Source of the DNA: an uncultured Lachnospiraceae bacterium
GTDB taxonomy: Bacteria > Bacillota > Clostridia > Lachnospirales > Lachnospiraceae
Length of the DNA: 64,000 nt
Assembly: GCA_947628955.1 (NCBI GenBank)
Contig: CANRBX010000005.1
Span: 54,220-118,219, forward strand
Direction: 5' to 3'
Under the pieces are notes generated by a model. It searched no databases and had not been told where the DNA came from. It saw nothing but the letters and a program-made list of their open reading frames with translations. A program made the position numbers and the translations under genes. Positions 26,692-35,705 of this stretch are shown one piece after another (within the stretch, counting starts at the first letter, position 1; each line of letters begins with the position of its first letter).

Positions 26692-28980
26692 ATGAAATTT
26701 ACAAATGGATTCTGGTTAATGAAAAAGGAGATTACCCCGCTTTATGCGGTGGAGTATGCCGGACATGAGATGCATGGCAGGGAGCTGACTGTCTATGCGG
26801 CCGGAAGACATATCGGGGGACGCGGCGACTGTCTGAACGTCGGCATGCTGACGGTTCGGCTGTACAGCCCTGTCAGGAATATTCTTCATGTCACGGTCAG
26901 TCATTTTGAAGGCGGAAATAAAAAACGGATCTGTGCGGATACCGCAGACCTGGCACCGGAGATCACGCTGCAGGAAGATGAACGGCAGCTCATTTTCCGA
27001 ACCGGCAGCCTTCAGGCCGTGATCAGCAAAGAGCCGGACCGCTGGGAGATCGCCTATTACGACGGAGACCGCTTCCTCACACACACCGGATACCGCAATC
27101 TGGCGCACATGTCAAACCGCGATACCGGGAAGACCTACATGACCGAACAGCTCGCTCTGACGCCGGGCGAATATGTATACGGGCTCGGAGAGCGCTTTAC
27201 TCCCTTTGTAAAGAACGGACAGAGCGTAGAGATCTGGAACGAGGACGGCGGAACCGCCAGCGAGCAGACTTATAAAAATATCCCGTTCTACCTCACGAAC
27301 AGAGGCTACGGCGTCCTGGTGGATTCCATGGGAGATGTGGAATTCGAGATCGCAAGCGAGAAGGTGGAGCAGGTGCAGTTTTCCGTGCAGGGCGAACGCA
27401 TCGGCTATTATCTGATCGCGGGAGGCAGTCCGAAGGGGACGATCGAGCGCTATACCGAGCTGACCGGGCGGCCTGCGCTGCCGCCGGCATGGTCGTTCGG
27501 GCTGTGGCTGACGACCTCCTTTACCACCGATTATGACGAGGCGACCACCGGCAGTTTCATCCAGGGGATGGCCGACCGGGAAATTCCCCTGCATGTGTTC
27601 CATTTTGACTGTTACTGGATGCAGGCCTATCACTGGTGTGATTTTCTCTGGGATCCGCAGACGTTTCCGGATCCGCAGGGGATGATCCGGCGCTATAAGG
27701 ACCGCGGACTTAAGATCTGTGTGTGGATCAATCCCTATATCGCCCAGAGGTCGTATCTGTTTGCGGAAGGAAAGGACGCCGGATATCTGGTGAAAAAACG
27801 GGACGGCTCCGTATGGCAGACCGATCTCTGGCAGCCGGGGATGGCGCTTGTCGATTTTACGAATCCGAATGCGGCGCAATGGTACCGGCAGAAGCTGAAG
27901 AAACTGCTCGATATCGGTGTTGACTGCTTTAAGACGGATTTTGGCGAGCGGATCCCTGTCCGTGATATCTGCTGGTATGACGGCTCCGACGCGGAGGATA
28001 TGCACAATTACTATACATACCTGTACAATCGTACGGTATTTGAACTGCTCGGGCAGGAGCGCGGTGCGGGGGAAGCCGTTGTATTCGCGCGCTCGGCGGT
28101 GGCCGGGGGACAGCGCTTCCCGGTTCACTGGGGCGGAGACTGTTCCGCGACCTATTCGTCCATGGCCGAGACGATGCGCGGCGGGCTTTCCCTCGCGTGC
28201 TGTGGCTTCGCGTTCTGGAGCCATGACATCAGCGGTTTTGAGCAGACGGCAAGCGCGGATATCTACAAGCGCTGGTGCCAGTTCGGGCTTCTCAGCTCGC
28301 ACAGCAGGCTGCACGGCTCATCATCCTACCGCGTTCCGTGGCTTTTTGATGAGGAGGCCTGCGTCGTGCTCAAGGAGATGGTGGAGCTGAAGTGCCGCCT
28401 GATGCCTTATCTGTACCGTCTGGCCGTGGAAGCGCATGAGAACGGACTGCCGATGATGCGCCCGATGTTTGTGGAATTCCCACAGGACAGGTCCTGCCTG
28501 CCGCTGGATATGCAGTACATGCTGGGAGACAGCCTGCTTGTCGCGCCGGTGTTTGAGGAAAGCGGCGAAGTGGAGTATTATCTGCCTGAGGGCAGCTGGT
28601 ACAATCTGCTGACCAGAGAGACACTGACCGGACCCGGCTGGAAGAAGGGCCGTTTTGACTACCATGGGATGCCTCTTCTGGCCGCGCCAGGCAGGATCCT
28701 TCCGATCGGCTCCTGCGCGTCGCAGCCAGAGTACGATTATACCCGGGATGTAACGCTTCTGATCACGGAGCTGAAGGACAAAGAGCAGATTCAGACTTTT
28801 ATTCCGGATCCGAAAGGGCAGAAAAAAATGTCTGTCCGGGCAGTCCGGGATGGCCGCAGGATCACCGTGACCGTGACGGGCGGCGGAAGCTGGAGCTGCC
28901 GCGCAGCCGGCCATGGCCGCGCAGAAATCGAACAGAAGGAGGATCAGGCCGTGATCCTCCTGAAGGAGGGATGCTTATGA
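26692..28980 (+). CDS. yicI: Alpha-xylosidase, YicI-type GH31
   Basis: A 762-residue cytoplasmic GH31 enzyme that matches Escherichia coli YicI (772 residues) in length and motif placement. The nucleophile is Asp416 in KTDFGERIP and the acid/base Asp483 in HWGGDC, near-identical numbering to YicI (416 and 482). FHFDCYWMQAYHWCDF and WSHDISGF also match. YicI releases terminal alpha-xylose from isoprimeverose-like sugars. The stop overlaps the start of the GH127 gene, implying coupled translation and joint attack on one oligosaccharide. Confidence 0.92.
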   Translation: MKFTNGFWLMKKEITPLYAVEYAGHEMHGRELTVYAAGRHIGGRGDCLNVGMLTVRLYSPVRNILHVTVSHFEGGNKKRICADTADLAPEITLQEDERQLIFRTGSLQAVISKEPDRWEIAYYDGDRFLTHTGYRNLAHMSNRDTGKTYMTEQLALTPGEYVYGLGERFTPFVKNGQSVEIWNEDGGTASEQTYKNIPFYLTNRGYGVLVDSMGDVEFEIASEKVEQVQFSVQGERIGYYLIAGGSPKGTIERYTELTGRPALPPAWSFGLWLTTSFTTDYDEATTGSFIQGMADREIPLHVFHFDCYWMQAYHWCDFLWDPQTFPDPQGMIRRYKDRGLKICVWINPYIAQRSYLFAEGKDAGYLVKKRDGSVWQTDLWQPGMALVDFTNPNAAQWYRQKLKKLLDIGVDCFKTDFGERIPVRDICWYDGSDAEDMHNYYTYLYNRTVFELLGQERGAGEAVVFARSAVAGGQRFPVHWGGDCSATYSSMAETMRGGLSLACCGFAFWSHDISGFEQTASADIYKRWCQFGLLSSHSRLHGSSSYRVPWLFDEEACVVLKEMVELKCRLMPYLYRLAVEAHENGLPMMRPMFVEFPQDRSCLPLDMQYMLGDSLLVAPVFEESGEVEYYLPEGSWYNLLTRETLTGPGWKKGRFDYHGMPLLAAPGRILPIGSCASQPEYDYTRDVTLLITELKDKEQIQTFIPDPKGQKKMSVRAVRDGRRITVTVTGGGSWSCRAAGHGRAEIEQKEDQAVILLKEGCL

Positions 28981-30995
28981 AACCGGCAAAACTGATCGCA
29001 CCGGGCAGGACCAGACTGGAGGATTCCTTCTGGACGCCCTATCAGAAGCTCGTGACGGAGGTGGTGCTCCCCTATCAGGAAAAGATACTCAATGACGAGA
29101 TCCCGGACGCGGAAAAGAGCCACGCGCTTGCGAATTTCCGGATCGCGGCGGGAATGGAGGACGGAGAATTTTACGGAATGGTCTTCCAGGACAGCGACGT
29201 GGCAAAATGGCTGGAGGCGGCCGCATATTCGCTTGCGGTGCACCCGGATCTGGAGCTTGAAAAGCGCGTGGATGCGGTGATCGATATTGTCGCAAAGGCA
29301 CAGCAGCCGGACGGCTACCTGGATACCTATTTCACGATCAAAGAGCCGGAGCACCGCTGGAAGGACCTGCTGGAGGGGCACGAGCTCTACTGCATGGGGC
29401 ACATGATGGAGGCGGCCGCCGCGCACTATGAGGCCACCGGAAAGGATACGCTTCTGAAGGTTGCAGAGCGCATGGCGGACCATATCTGCTCCGTATTCGG
29501 TCCCGAAAAGCGCTACGGGATCCCGGGGCACGAGGAGGTCGAGACCGGACTGATGCGCCTTTACCAGGTGACCGGCGAAAAGAGATACCTGGAAATGGCC
29601 TCCTACTTTATCGACGCGCGCGGCACGCGCCCGGAATTTTTCGCAGAGGAGCGCAGGAACAGGGACTTTGAGGTGTTCGGCATGGATCCGGACAATCTGG
29701 ACTACAACCAGTCCTTCGCGCCCGTGCGTGAGCAGAAGTCCGCGAAGGGACATTCGGTGCGCGCCGTCTATCTCTACCGCGCCATGGCGGACGTGGCCGC
29801 GGCGTCCGGGGATGAAAGCCTGTATCAGGCGTGCCGGAATCTCTGGCAGGATATCGTGACAAAGAAAATGTACGTGACCGGGGCGATCGGCGCAAGCGGC
29901 GAGCTGGAGTCCTTTTCCGTGGATTACGACCTGCCCCCGGACCGCGCTTACGCAGAGACATGCGCCCAGGTGGGGCTTGTCTTCTGGGCGAGGGCGATGC
30001 TGAACATCGAGGCGAAGGGCGAGTACGCGGACGTGATGGAGCTCTGCCTGTACAATTCCACGATCAGCGGCATGCAGGCGGACGGGAAGCATTTCTTCTA
30101 TGTCAATCCCCTCGAGGTCAACCCGGGACTGAGCGGCGAGGTCTTCGGCATGCGCCATGTGCTCCCACAGCGCCCGGGCTGGTATACGTGCGCGTGCTGT
30201 CCGCCGAACCTGGCCAGAATGATCCTCTCCCTCGGGCAGTGCTGCTGGAGCGAAAATGACGATACGGTCTATTCCCACCTGATGATCGCTCAGGAGGCAA
30301 ATCTGAAGCTGGCGAAGATCCGGACGGAGAGCGGCTACCCGTGGGAGGGGCGCGTCAGATACACGGTCTCCCCGAAGGAGAAAAAAGAATTCTGCCTCGC
30401 CGTGCACATCCCCGGCTATGTGAAGGCCGAGGCGCTCAGTGTGAAATGTGCCGGATCCGCGCTCCCGCTGCAGACTGCAGCCGGCGGCGGGGACACTTTG
30501 CCGACGCATCAGGCGCCTGCGGCAGAGAACGCCGCAAACGGCGACGGCACGGAAGAAAACGGCGGCGGGACGGCCGCGGTCCTTCGCGACGGATATCTTT
30601 ACCTGAAGCGGAGCTGGCAGGAGGGCGATGTGCTGGAGCTGGAATTTCCGATGGAGGTGCGCAGGCTGTACGGAACGGTGCGCGTCCGTGACACGGCAGG
30701 GCAGACGGCCCTGATGCGGGGACCGGTCGTGTACTGCTTTGAGGGCGCGGACAACGGCCCGTATCTGCAGGCTCTGCGTCTCCCGCGCGGCGCAGAGATC
30801 ACGGCGTCGCAGGAGACGGAGGGCGTGCTGAAGGGAGCTGTCTCCCTGCAGATGAGCGGGCTTCGCGAGTCCGACAGCGCGTCTCTCTACAGCGAAGAGC
30901 CGCCGGCCTGCAGCCAGGTGCAGCTGAAGGCGATCCCCTATTATCTGTGGGGCAACAGAGGGCTGAACCAGATGCGCGTCTGGATCCGCGAGTAG
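28977..30995 (+). CDS. GH127 beta-L-arabinofuranosidase
   Basis: A 672-residue cytoplasmic enzyme of family GH127, whose founder HypBA1 removes beta-L-arabinofuranose using a zinc-bound cysteine. All key residues align: acid/base Glu311 in GELESF, zinc ligands Glu327 and Cys329 in AETCAQ, and Cys407-Cys408 in CACCPPN, with Cys407 as nucleophile. The spacing equals Glu322, Glu338, Cys340, Cys417 and Cys418 of HypBA1. A glycine- and alanine-rich insert of about 35 residues lies near 496-532. The ATG at 28977 is preferred to 28971 because AAGGAGG is seven bases ahead. It overlaps the yicI stop. Confidence 0.92.
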   Translation: MKPAKLIAPGRTRLEDSFWTPYQKLVTEVVLPYQEKILNDEIPDAEKSHALANFRIAAGMEDGEFYGMVFQDSDVAKWLEAAAYSLAVHPDLELEKRVDAVIDIVAKAQQPDGYLDTYFTIKEPEHRWKDLLEGHELYCMGHMMEAAAAHYEATGKDTLLKVAERMADHICSVFGPEKRYGIPGHEEVETGLMRLYQVTGEKRYLEMASYFIDARGTRPEFFAEERRNRDFEVFGMDPDNLDYNQSFAPVREQKSAKGHSVRAVYLYRAMADVAAASGDESLYQACRNLWQDIVTKKMYVTGAIGASGELESFSVDYDLPPDRAYAETCAQVGLVFWARAMLNIEAKGEYADVMELCLYNSTISGMQADGKHFFYVNPLEVNPGLSGEVFGMRHVLPQRPGWYTCACCPPNLARMILSLGQCCWSENDDTVYSHLMIAQEANLKLAKIRTESGYPWEGRVRYTVSPKEKKEFCLAVHIPGYVKAEALSVKCAGSALPLQTAAGGGDTLPTHQAPAAENAANGDGTEENGGGTAAVLRDGYLYLKRSWQEGDVLELEFPMEVRRLYGTVRVRDTAGQTALMRGPVVYCFEGADNGPYLQALRLPRGAEITASQETEGVLKGAVSLQMSGLRESDSASLYSEEPPACSQVQLKAIPYYLWGNRGLNQMRVWIRE

Positions 30996-31014
30996 CGGCA
31001 AAACCGGAGGAGAC

Positions 31015-31494
31015 ATGAAGATCACACTGCTTACAGTCGGAAAGATTAAGGAAAAATATCTGCAGGACGGCATCGCGGAGTACGCAAAGCGCCTCAGCCG
31101 CTACTGCAGGCTTGAGATCACGGAGGTCGCGGACGAGCGCACGCCGGACGGGGCCTCCGCGGCCGAGGAAGAACAGATCCGCCGCACCGAGGGCGGACGG
31201 CTGCTTCGGATGATCCGCGATGCGGACTATGTGATCGCGCTTGCCATCGACGGAAAGCCGGAGGATTCGGAGGCGTTCGCCGAACAGCTGCGGCTGCTCG
31301 GTGTGCGGGGAGAGAGCAGCATCGTGTTTGTCATCGGCGGCTCGCTCGGGCTCTCGGACGAGGTGCTCGCCCGGGCGGATTACCGCCTCAGCTTTTCGCG
31401 GATGACCTTCCCGCACCAGCTCATGCGCATGATCCTCCTGGAGCAGATCTACCGGGCCTTCCGGATCATGCGCGGGGAGCCCTACCACAAATGA
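31015..31494 (+). CDS. rlmH: 23S rRNA pseudouridine-1915 N3-methyltransferase
   Basis: A small SPOUT methyltransferase of 159 residues that methylates pseudouridine 1915 in helix 69 of the large subunit. It opens with [20 protein letters not shown], carries the knot motif [10 protein letters not shown], and ends with the family signature [13 protein letters not shown] and RGEPYHK. GGAGGAG precedes the ATG, 19 bases after the GH127 stop. It may be read from the glycan operon, or from an unseen promoter inside the GH127 gene. Length and motifs are normal. Confidence 0.96.
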   Translation: MKITLLTVGKIKEKYLQDGIAEYAKRLSRYCRLEITEVADERTPDGASAAEEEQIRRTEGGRLLRMIRDADYVIALAIDGKPEDSEAFAEQLRLLGVRGESSIVFVIGGSLGLSDEVLARADYRLSFSRMTFPHQLMRMILLEQIYRAFRIMRGEPYHK

Positions 31495-31568
31495 GGGAGA
31501 GCCATCATAATTGTGTCCGTGCCGTCATACCTTATAGAGACAGAGCATGCAAAAGGGTGACGGTCCGG

Positions 31569-31847
31569 ATGGCAAAACAGTCTCTGAAGCAGTCCGCCGT
31601 GTCCTTTCTCAGGGCAGCGCAGATCCCGGAGGATTTTCTGAAGGGAAATGTTCTCGTCTCGATGGAGGGGCAGGAGCGGATCACGATCGAGAATTTCAAG
31701 GGAATTTCATCCTACACGCCGATGGAGATCCGGCTCATCACAGATCAGAGAAAGATCAGCATTGCAGGAGACCGCCTGAAGATCGACCGCTTTTCGCGCG
31801 AGGAGATCGAGATCTCCGGCAGGATCCGAAAGCTGGAATATCTCTGA
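31569..31847 (+). CDS. yqfC: Sporulation protein YqfC (YabP/YqfC family)
   Basis: A 92-residue protein of the YabP/YqfC family; yqfC is expressed in the mother cell during Bacillus sporulation. ITIENFKGISSYTPMEIRL corresponds to the central family motif (IENHKG and EIRL in Bacillus). The ATG at 31569 is chosen by family length and by AAGGGTGA nine bases before; the open frame extends upstream to 31491 without a ribosome site. It precedes yqfD, phoH and ybeY in the conserved Firmicute order. Confidence 0.85.
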   Translation: MAKQSLKQSAVSFLRAAQIPEDFLKGNVLVSMEGQERITIENFKGISSYTPMEIRLITDQRKISIAGDRLKIDRFSREEIEISGRIRKLEYL

Positions 31848-31861
31848 GAGGGAGGCGCCGG

Positions 31862-33103
31862 ATGGAACGACAATTTCTGGATACTCTGAAGGGTTATGTG
31901 AAGATCCGCATCACCGGAAATTCCTACGACCGTTTTCTGAACCTGTGCGCATTCCACGGCATCCGCCTGTGGGATCTGCAGCCGGAGGGGGAAAGCTACA
32001 CGGCATTTGTGGACAGGGGTGATTTCAAAAAACTGAAAACCATTGTCAGGAAAAGCCATGCGTCCGTCAGGATCACGGAACGCCGCGGGCTTCCTTTTTT
32101 TATACACAGATACCGGAAGCGGAAGGTGTACATTGCCGGGATCGCCGCCGCATTTCTCCTGATGGCGTGGCTGTCCGCGCATATCTGGAACATCCGCGTG
32201 GACGGAAACCTGTCACAGACGGACGACGCGGTCTTTGAATATCTGCAGAACAGCGGCGTTCGCCACGGAATGCGCAAGTCCGGGGTCGACTGCAGAGAGC
32301 TCGCCGCCAGGATCCGCAATTACTTCACACAGTTTGCCTGGGTCTCCGTGGAGCTGAAGGGGACGCGGCTGCTCATCCACGTAAAAGAGGGGATAAACGG
32401 CACAGAGGACAGCGCCGCGGCCCTGCCGGAGGACGCGCAGCCGTCCGGCCTCGAAGCCGCGCGGGACGGGACGGTGGTGTCGATCTATGTGCGCAGCGGG
32501 CTTCCGCAGGTGAAGGCCGGGGACGAGGTCAGAAAGGGCGATCTTCTGGTGTCCGGCGCCATACCGGTCTTCGACGACGGGGGAGGGATCCTGTCGTACC
32601 AGTACGTCGCGGCGGACGCGGACATCGTGATACGAAGCGAGCAGCGCTACTACGACGCGGTGCCGTTTTCCCACCTGCAGAAGTACCGCACGGGGCGGGA
32701 GCGGCACGCCTGGATGGTGCGGATCGGAGAGCTTCCGCTCGCCCTGCCGGACCGCTTTGACGCGCTGGGGCAGTACGATGTGACGGGCAGCCTGACGCAG
32801 CTGCAGCTTGGAGAAAACTTTTATCTGCCTGTTTACCTGGAAAAATATACGGCCCGCGAGTATGAATATGTGGAGGTCACGCGCACCAGAGATGAGATCA
32901 CGCGTATTCTGCAGGAAGATTTTCAGTATTTTATAAAAAATTTAAAAGAAAAGGGGGTTCAATTATTTGAAAATGATGTTAGAATAGAATGGAATGAGAA
33001 GTCTGCCATCGCATCGGGTACTCTGGTTACCGGTTCCGGCGACGTGCGCCGTGTGGCGGTGGACGATGCCAGGGAGGAATTGTCAGACGATGAGTATGGT
33101 TGA
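31862..33103 (+). CDS. yqfD: Sporulation protein YqfD
   Basis: A 413-residue membrane-anchored sporulation protein. The N-terminal ~90 residues (GYVKIRITGNSYDRFLNLC) match the YqfD start. A single hydrophobic helix near residues 92-110 follows, then a large extracytoplasmic region containing WVSVELKGTRLLIHVKEG and a beta-rich domain. GGGAGG precedes the ATG at 31862; the long upstream open frame is the out-of-frame shadow of yqfC. It overlaps the phoH start by 14 bases. The biochemical role is not known. Confidence 0.88.
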   Translation: MERQFLDTLKGYVKIRITGNSYDRFLNLCAFHGIRLWDLQPEGESYTAFVDRGDFKKLKTIVRKSHASVRITERRGLPFFIHRYRKRKVYIAGIAAAFLLMAWLSAHIWNIRVDGNLSQTDDAVFEYLQNSGVRHGMRKSGVDCRELAARIRNYFTQFAWVSVELKGTRLLIHVKEGINGTEDSAAALPEDAQPSGLEAARDGTVVSIYVRSGLPQVKAGDEVRKGDLLVSGAIPVFDDGGGILSYQYVAADADIVIRSEQRYYDAVPFSHLQKYRTGRERHAWMVRIGELPLALPDRFDALGQYDVTGSLTQLQLGENFYLPVYLEKYTAREYEYVEVTRTRDEITRILQEDFQYFIKNLKEKGVQLFENDVRIEWNEKSAIASGTLVTGSGDVRRVAVDDAREELSDDEYG

Positions 33104-34094
33104 GATACCGCTTACGATTCCGGCGGGACATGAACAGAATATTTTCGGCCAGTTCGACCAGTATGTGAAAAAGATAGAGCGTGCACTCATGGTTACAGTG
33201 CTGAACCGGGACGGGGAGACGAGAATTCTGGGCAGTCCGGCAAACGCGGCCAGGGCCAGGAAGATTTTTGACAGCCTCTGTGCGCTCTCTGCGAGGGGAA
33301 CCGCGATCACGGAGCAGAATGTGGACTACGCGATCGCGCTCTCATGGGAGGAGAAGGAGGATTCCCTCGTCGAGATGGACAGCGACTGTATCTGCCATAC
33401 GATCAACGGCAAGCCGATCACGCCGAAGACCCTCGGCCAGAAGGCCTATGTCGACGCGATCCGCAGGAATATGATCGTGTTCGGCACGGGACCGGCCGGC
33501 ACGGGCAAAACATATCTCGCGATGGCGATGGCGATCACCGCGTTCAAAAATGACGAGGTGGGACGGATCATTCTGACAAGGCCGGCGATCGAGGCGGGAG
33601 AGAAGCTCGGATTTCTCCCGGGAGATCTGCAGAGCAAGGTGGATCCCTACCTGCGGCCGCTCTATGACGCGCTGTATCAGATCATGGGGCCGGACAGCTT
33701 CCTGAAGAACATGGAAAAGGGCCTGATCGAAGTCGCTCCGCTCGCCTACATGCGCGGGCGTACGCTGGACAATGCCTTTATCATTCTGGACGAGGCGCAG
33801 AACACGTCGCCGGCCCAGATGAAAATGTTCCTGACGAGGATCGGCTTCGGATCGAAGGTCGTCGTGACCGGGGATCTGACGCAGAAGGACCTGCCGGCGG
33901 GTGCGCCGTCCGGGCTCGACGTCGCAAGGAAGGTGCTGAGCAGGGTAGAAGAGATCAGCTTCTGCGAGATGACGAGCAAAGATGTCGTGCGGCATCCGCT
34001 CGTCCAGAAGATCGTCAACGCCTATGAAGAATATGAAAAGCGGGACAGGCATCGCGAGGCCCGGAAACGCCAGACGAACGGAGGTGCCAGATGA
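33090..34094 (+). CDS. phoH: PhoH-family ATPase
   Basis: A 334-residue cytoplasmic ATPase of the PhoH/PhoL group, associated with RNA metabolism and ribosome maturation together with YbeY. The P-loop is GTGPAGTGKT at residues 132-141 and Walker B is AFIILDEAQNTSP. The segment TRPAIEAGEKLGFLPGD and the closing motif of superfamily-1-like helicase cores are present. GGGAGGA sits about ten bases before the ATG. It overlaps yqfD by 14 bases and ybeY by four, so the three are surely co-translated. Confidence 0.94.
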   Translation: MSMVEIPLTIPAGHEQNIFGQFDQYVKKIERALMVTVLNRDGETRILGSPANAARARKIFDSLCALSARGTAITEQNVDYAIALSWEEKEDSLVEMDSDCICHTINGKPITPKTLGQKAYVDAIRRNMIVFGTGPAGTGKTYLAMAMAITAFKNDEVGRIILTRPAIEAGEKLGFLPGDLQSKVDPYLRPLYDALYQIMGPDSFLKNMEKGLIEVAPLAYMRGRTLDNAFIILDEAQNTSPAQMKMFLTRIGFGSKVVVTGDLTQKDLPAGAPSGLDVARKVLSRVEEISFCEMTSKDVVRHPLVQKIVNAYEEYEKRDRHREARKRQTNGGAR

Positions 34095-34600
34095 CGGTAG
34101 ATTTTGAAGACGAGTACGGCACGGCTTTGGTTCCGGAGCCGGAGAAGCTCGCGCAGCTTGTGATCTCAGAGGCTCTGGACTATATGGAATGTCCCTATGA
34201 GGCGCGCGTGGGGGTGCTGCTCACGGACGACAGCGAGATCCGCAGGCTCAACCGCGAACACCGCGGCATTGACCGGCCGACGGACGTGCTGTCCTTTCCG
34301 ATGATAGAATACGGAAGGCCCGGAGATTTCTCGGTGCTGGACGACGAGAGCGTCGACTGCTTCGACCCGGATTCCGGGGAGCTGGTGCTCGGCGACATCG
34401 TGCTCTCCATGGACCGTGTGCTCAGCCAGGCCCGCGAGTACGGGCATTCCGTCAGGCGGGAGTACGCTTTTCTGATCACACACAGTATGCTTCATCTCAT
34501 GGGCTATGATCACATGACGGATGAGGATGCCCTGGAGATGGAACGTCTCCAGGAAGAGATACTGAGAGAACTGAATATTGTAAGGGAGGAATCATTATGA
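34091..34600 (+). CDS. ybeY: Endoribonuclease YbeY, 16S rRNA maturation factor
   Basis: A zinc-dependent RNase needed for 16S rRNA 3'-end maturation and ribosome quality control. The metal site HSMLHLMGYDH supplies His131, His135 and His141. RGIDRPTDVLSFP is the other family signature. The 169-residue length is normal, with a small acidic insert near residues 76-96. The start overlaps the phoH stop in an ATGA arrangement and the stop overlaps the next start in the same way. Confidence 0.96.
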   Translation: MTVDFEDEYGTALVPEPEKLAQLVISEALDYMECPYEARVGVLLTDDSEIRRLNREHRGIDRPTDVLSFPMIEYGRPGDFSVLDDESVDCFDPDSGELVLGDIVLSMDRVLSQAREYGHSVRREYAFLITHSMLHLMGYDHMTDEDALEMERLQEEILRELNIVREESL

Positions 34601-35682
34601 GACACAGATTTTGGAAACGTGCGGCAGCGGCGCTCGGCGCGGCGGCAATGCTCATGGGGAGCATCGCGGCAGGCATGACGGCATCGGCGGAGGAAGGGAA
34701 CGGCATGGTGCGCAGCTTCCTCACGGGCAAACTCGTGCCGGAGTCGATCGGCCGTCAGAGACCGATCTCCGTCATGATCAACAATATTTATGATGCGCTT
34801 CCCCAGTCGGGCATCGGAAACGCTTCCATTGTCTACGAGGCGCCGGTGGAGGGCGGCATCACCCGCCTGATGGGCATTTTTGAGGATTATCAGGACGTGG
34901 AGCGCATCGGCTCTGTCCGCAGCAGCCGTGAATACTACGTATATTTTGCGAGGGAATTTGACTCGTTTTACCTGCACTTCGGACAGGCCTGGTATGCGCT
35001 GGAGCTTCTGTGGCGCGACGAGACGCTGAACCTGAGCGGCCTCGAGGACGCAGGACACGGCGAGGGCGATATCGTTTACTACCGCAGCGACGATTTCCCG
35101 GCCCCGCACAACGTGTTTACCGACTATGAGAGGATCCAGAAGGGGATCGATTTCCGCCAGTATTCCAGAAACTACTCGGATGCCTATCTGGCGCAGAACG
35201 GGCATTACCAGTTCGCGGCGGACGACGCTCCCGTTCTCCTGGAGAACGGCCAGGACGCACTGTCCGTGTCCCCGGGATACGATTACAACAACGCCCGCTT
35301 CGAATACGATGCGTCGACCGGAAAATATACCCGCTACCAGTTCGGCGAACCGCACATTGACGGGACCACCGGCAAGGCACTCACCTTCGACAACATCCTG
35401 ATCCAGTTCTGCAACTGGAGAACGCAGGTGGACTCCGATACATATCTGGATATCGATGTGCTGACCGGCGGCGCCGGGAAATACATCACAAAGGGCAAGG
35501 CAATCGACATCACCTGGAGCAAGGAGGGCGGCACCTGGGACGAGCAGCTTGCGGAGGGCAATTTCAACGCGACCAGGTATTACGACGCAGAGGGCAATCA
35601 GATCACCCTGAATCAGGGCAAGACCTGGGTGTGCATCGTGCTGAATACGGACGCTGACAAGGTTCAGCTCAATGCCAATTAA
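34597..35682 (+). CDS. Secreted DUF3048 (YerB-like) protein
   Basis: A 361-residue exported protein with a signal peptide (basic start, then AAAALGAAAMLMGSIAAG, with a likely cut after TASA). There is no lipobox cysteine, unlike Bacillus YerB, which is a lipoprotein. The DUF3048 pattern is clear: RPISVMINNIYDALPQSGI, YEAPVEGGITRLM, IGSVRSSREYY, and a C-terminal part with GKAIDITWSKEG and LNQGKTWVCIV. The domain fold is conserved in Firmicutes, but its role is unknown. It overlaps ybeY by four bases. Confidence 0.88.
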   Translation: MRHRFWKRAAAALGAAAMLMGSIAAGMTASAEEGNGMVRSFLTGKLVPESIGRQRPISVMINNIYDALPQSGIGNASIVYEAPVEGGITRLMGIFEDYQDVERIGSVRSSREYYVYFAREFDSFYLHFGQAWYALELLWRDETLNLSGLEDAGHGEGDIVYYRSDDFPAPHNVFTDYERIQKGIDFRQYSRNYSDAYLAQNGHYQFAADDAPVLLENGQDALSVSPGYDYNNARFEYDASTGKYTRYQFGEPHIDGTTGKALTFDNILIQFCNWRTQVDSDTYLDIDVLTGGAGKYITKGKAIDITWSKEGGTWDEQLAEGNFNATRYYDAEGNQITLNQGKTWVCIVLNTDADKVQLNAN

Positions 35683-35705
35683 TATCTGAAACTAAGAGGT
35701 CCGAC

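Noticed and set aside
28944..31073. A 709-codon open frame on the minus strand opposite the GH127 gene
   Set aside because: It is longer than the real gene but has no domain, no ribosome site, and mirrors the codon pattern of GH127. High GC at third positions keeps the antisense frame open.
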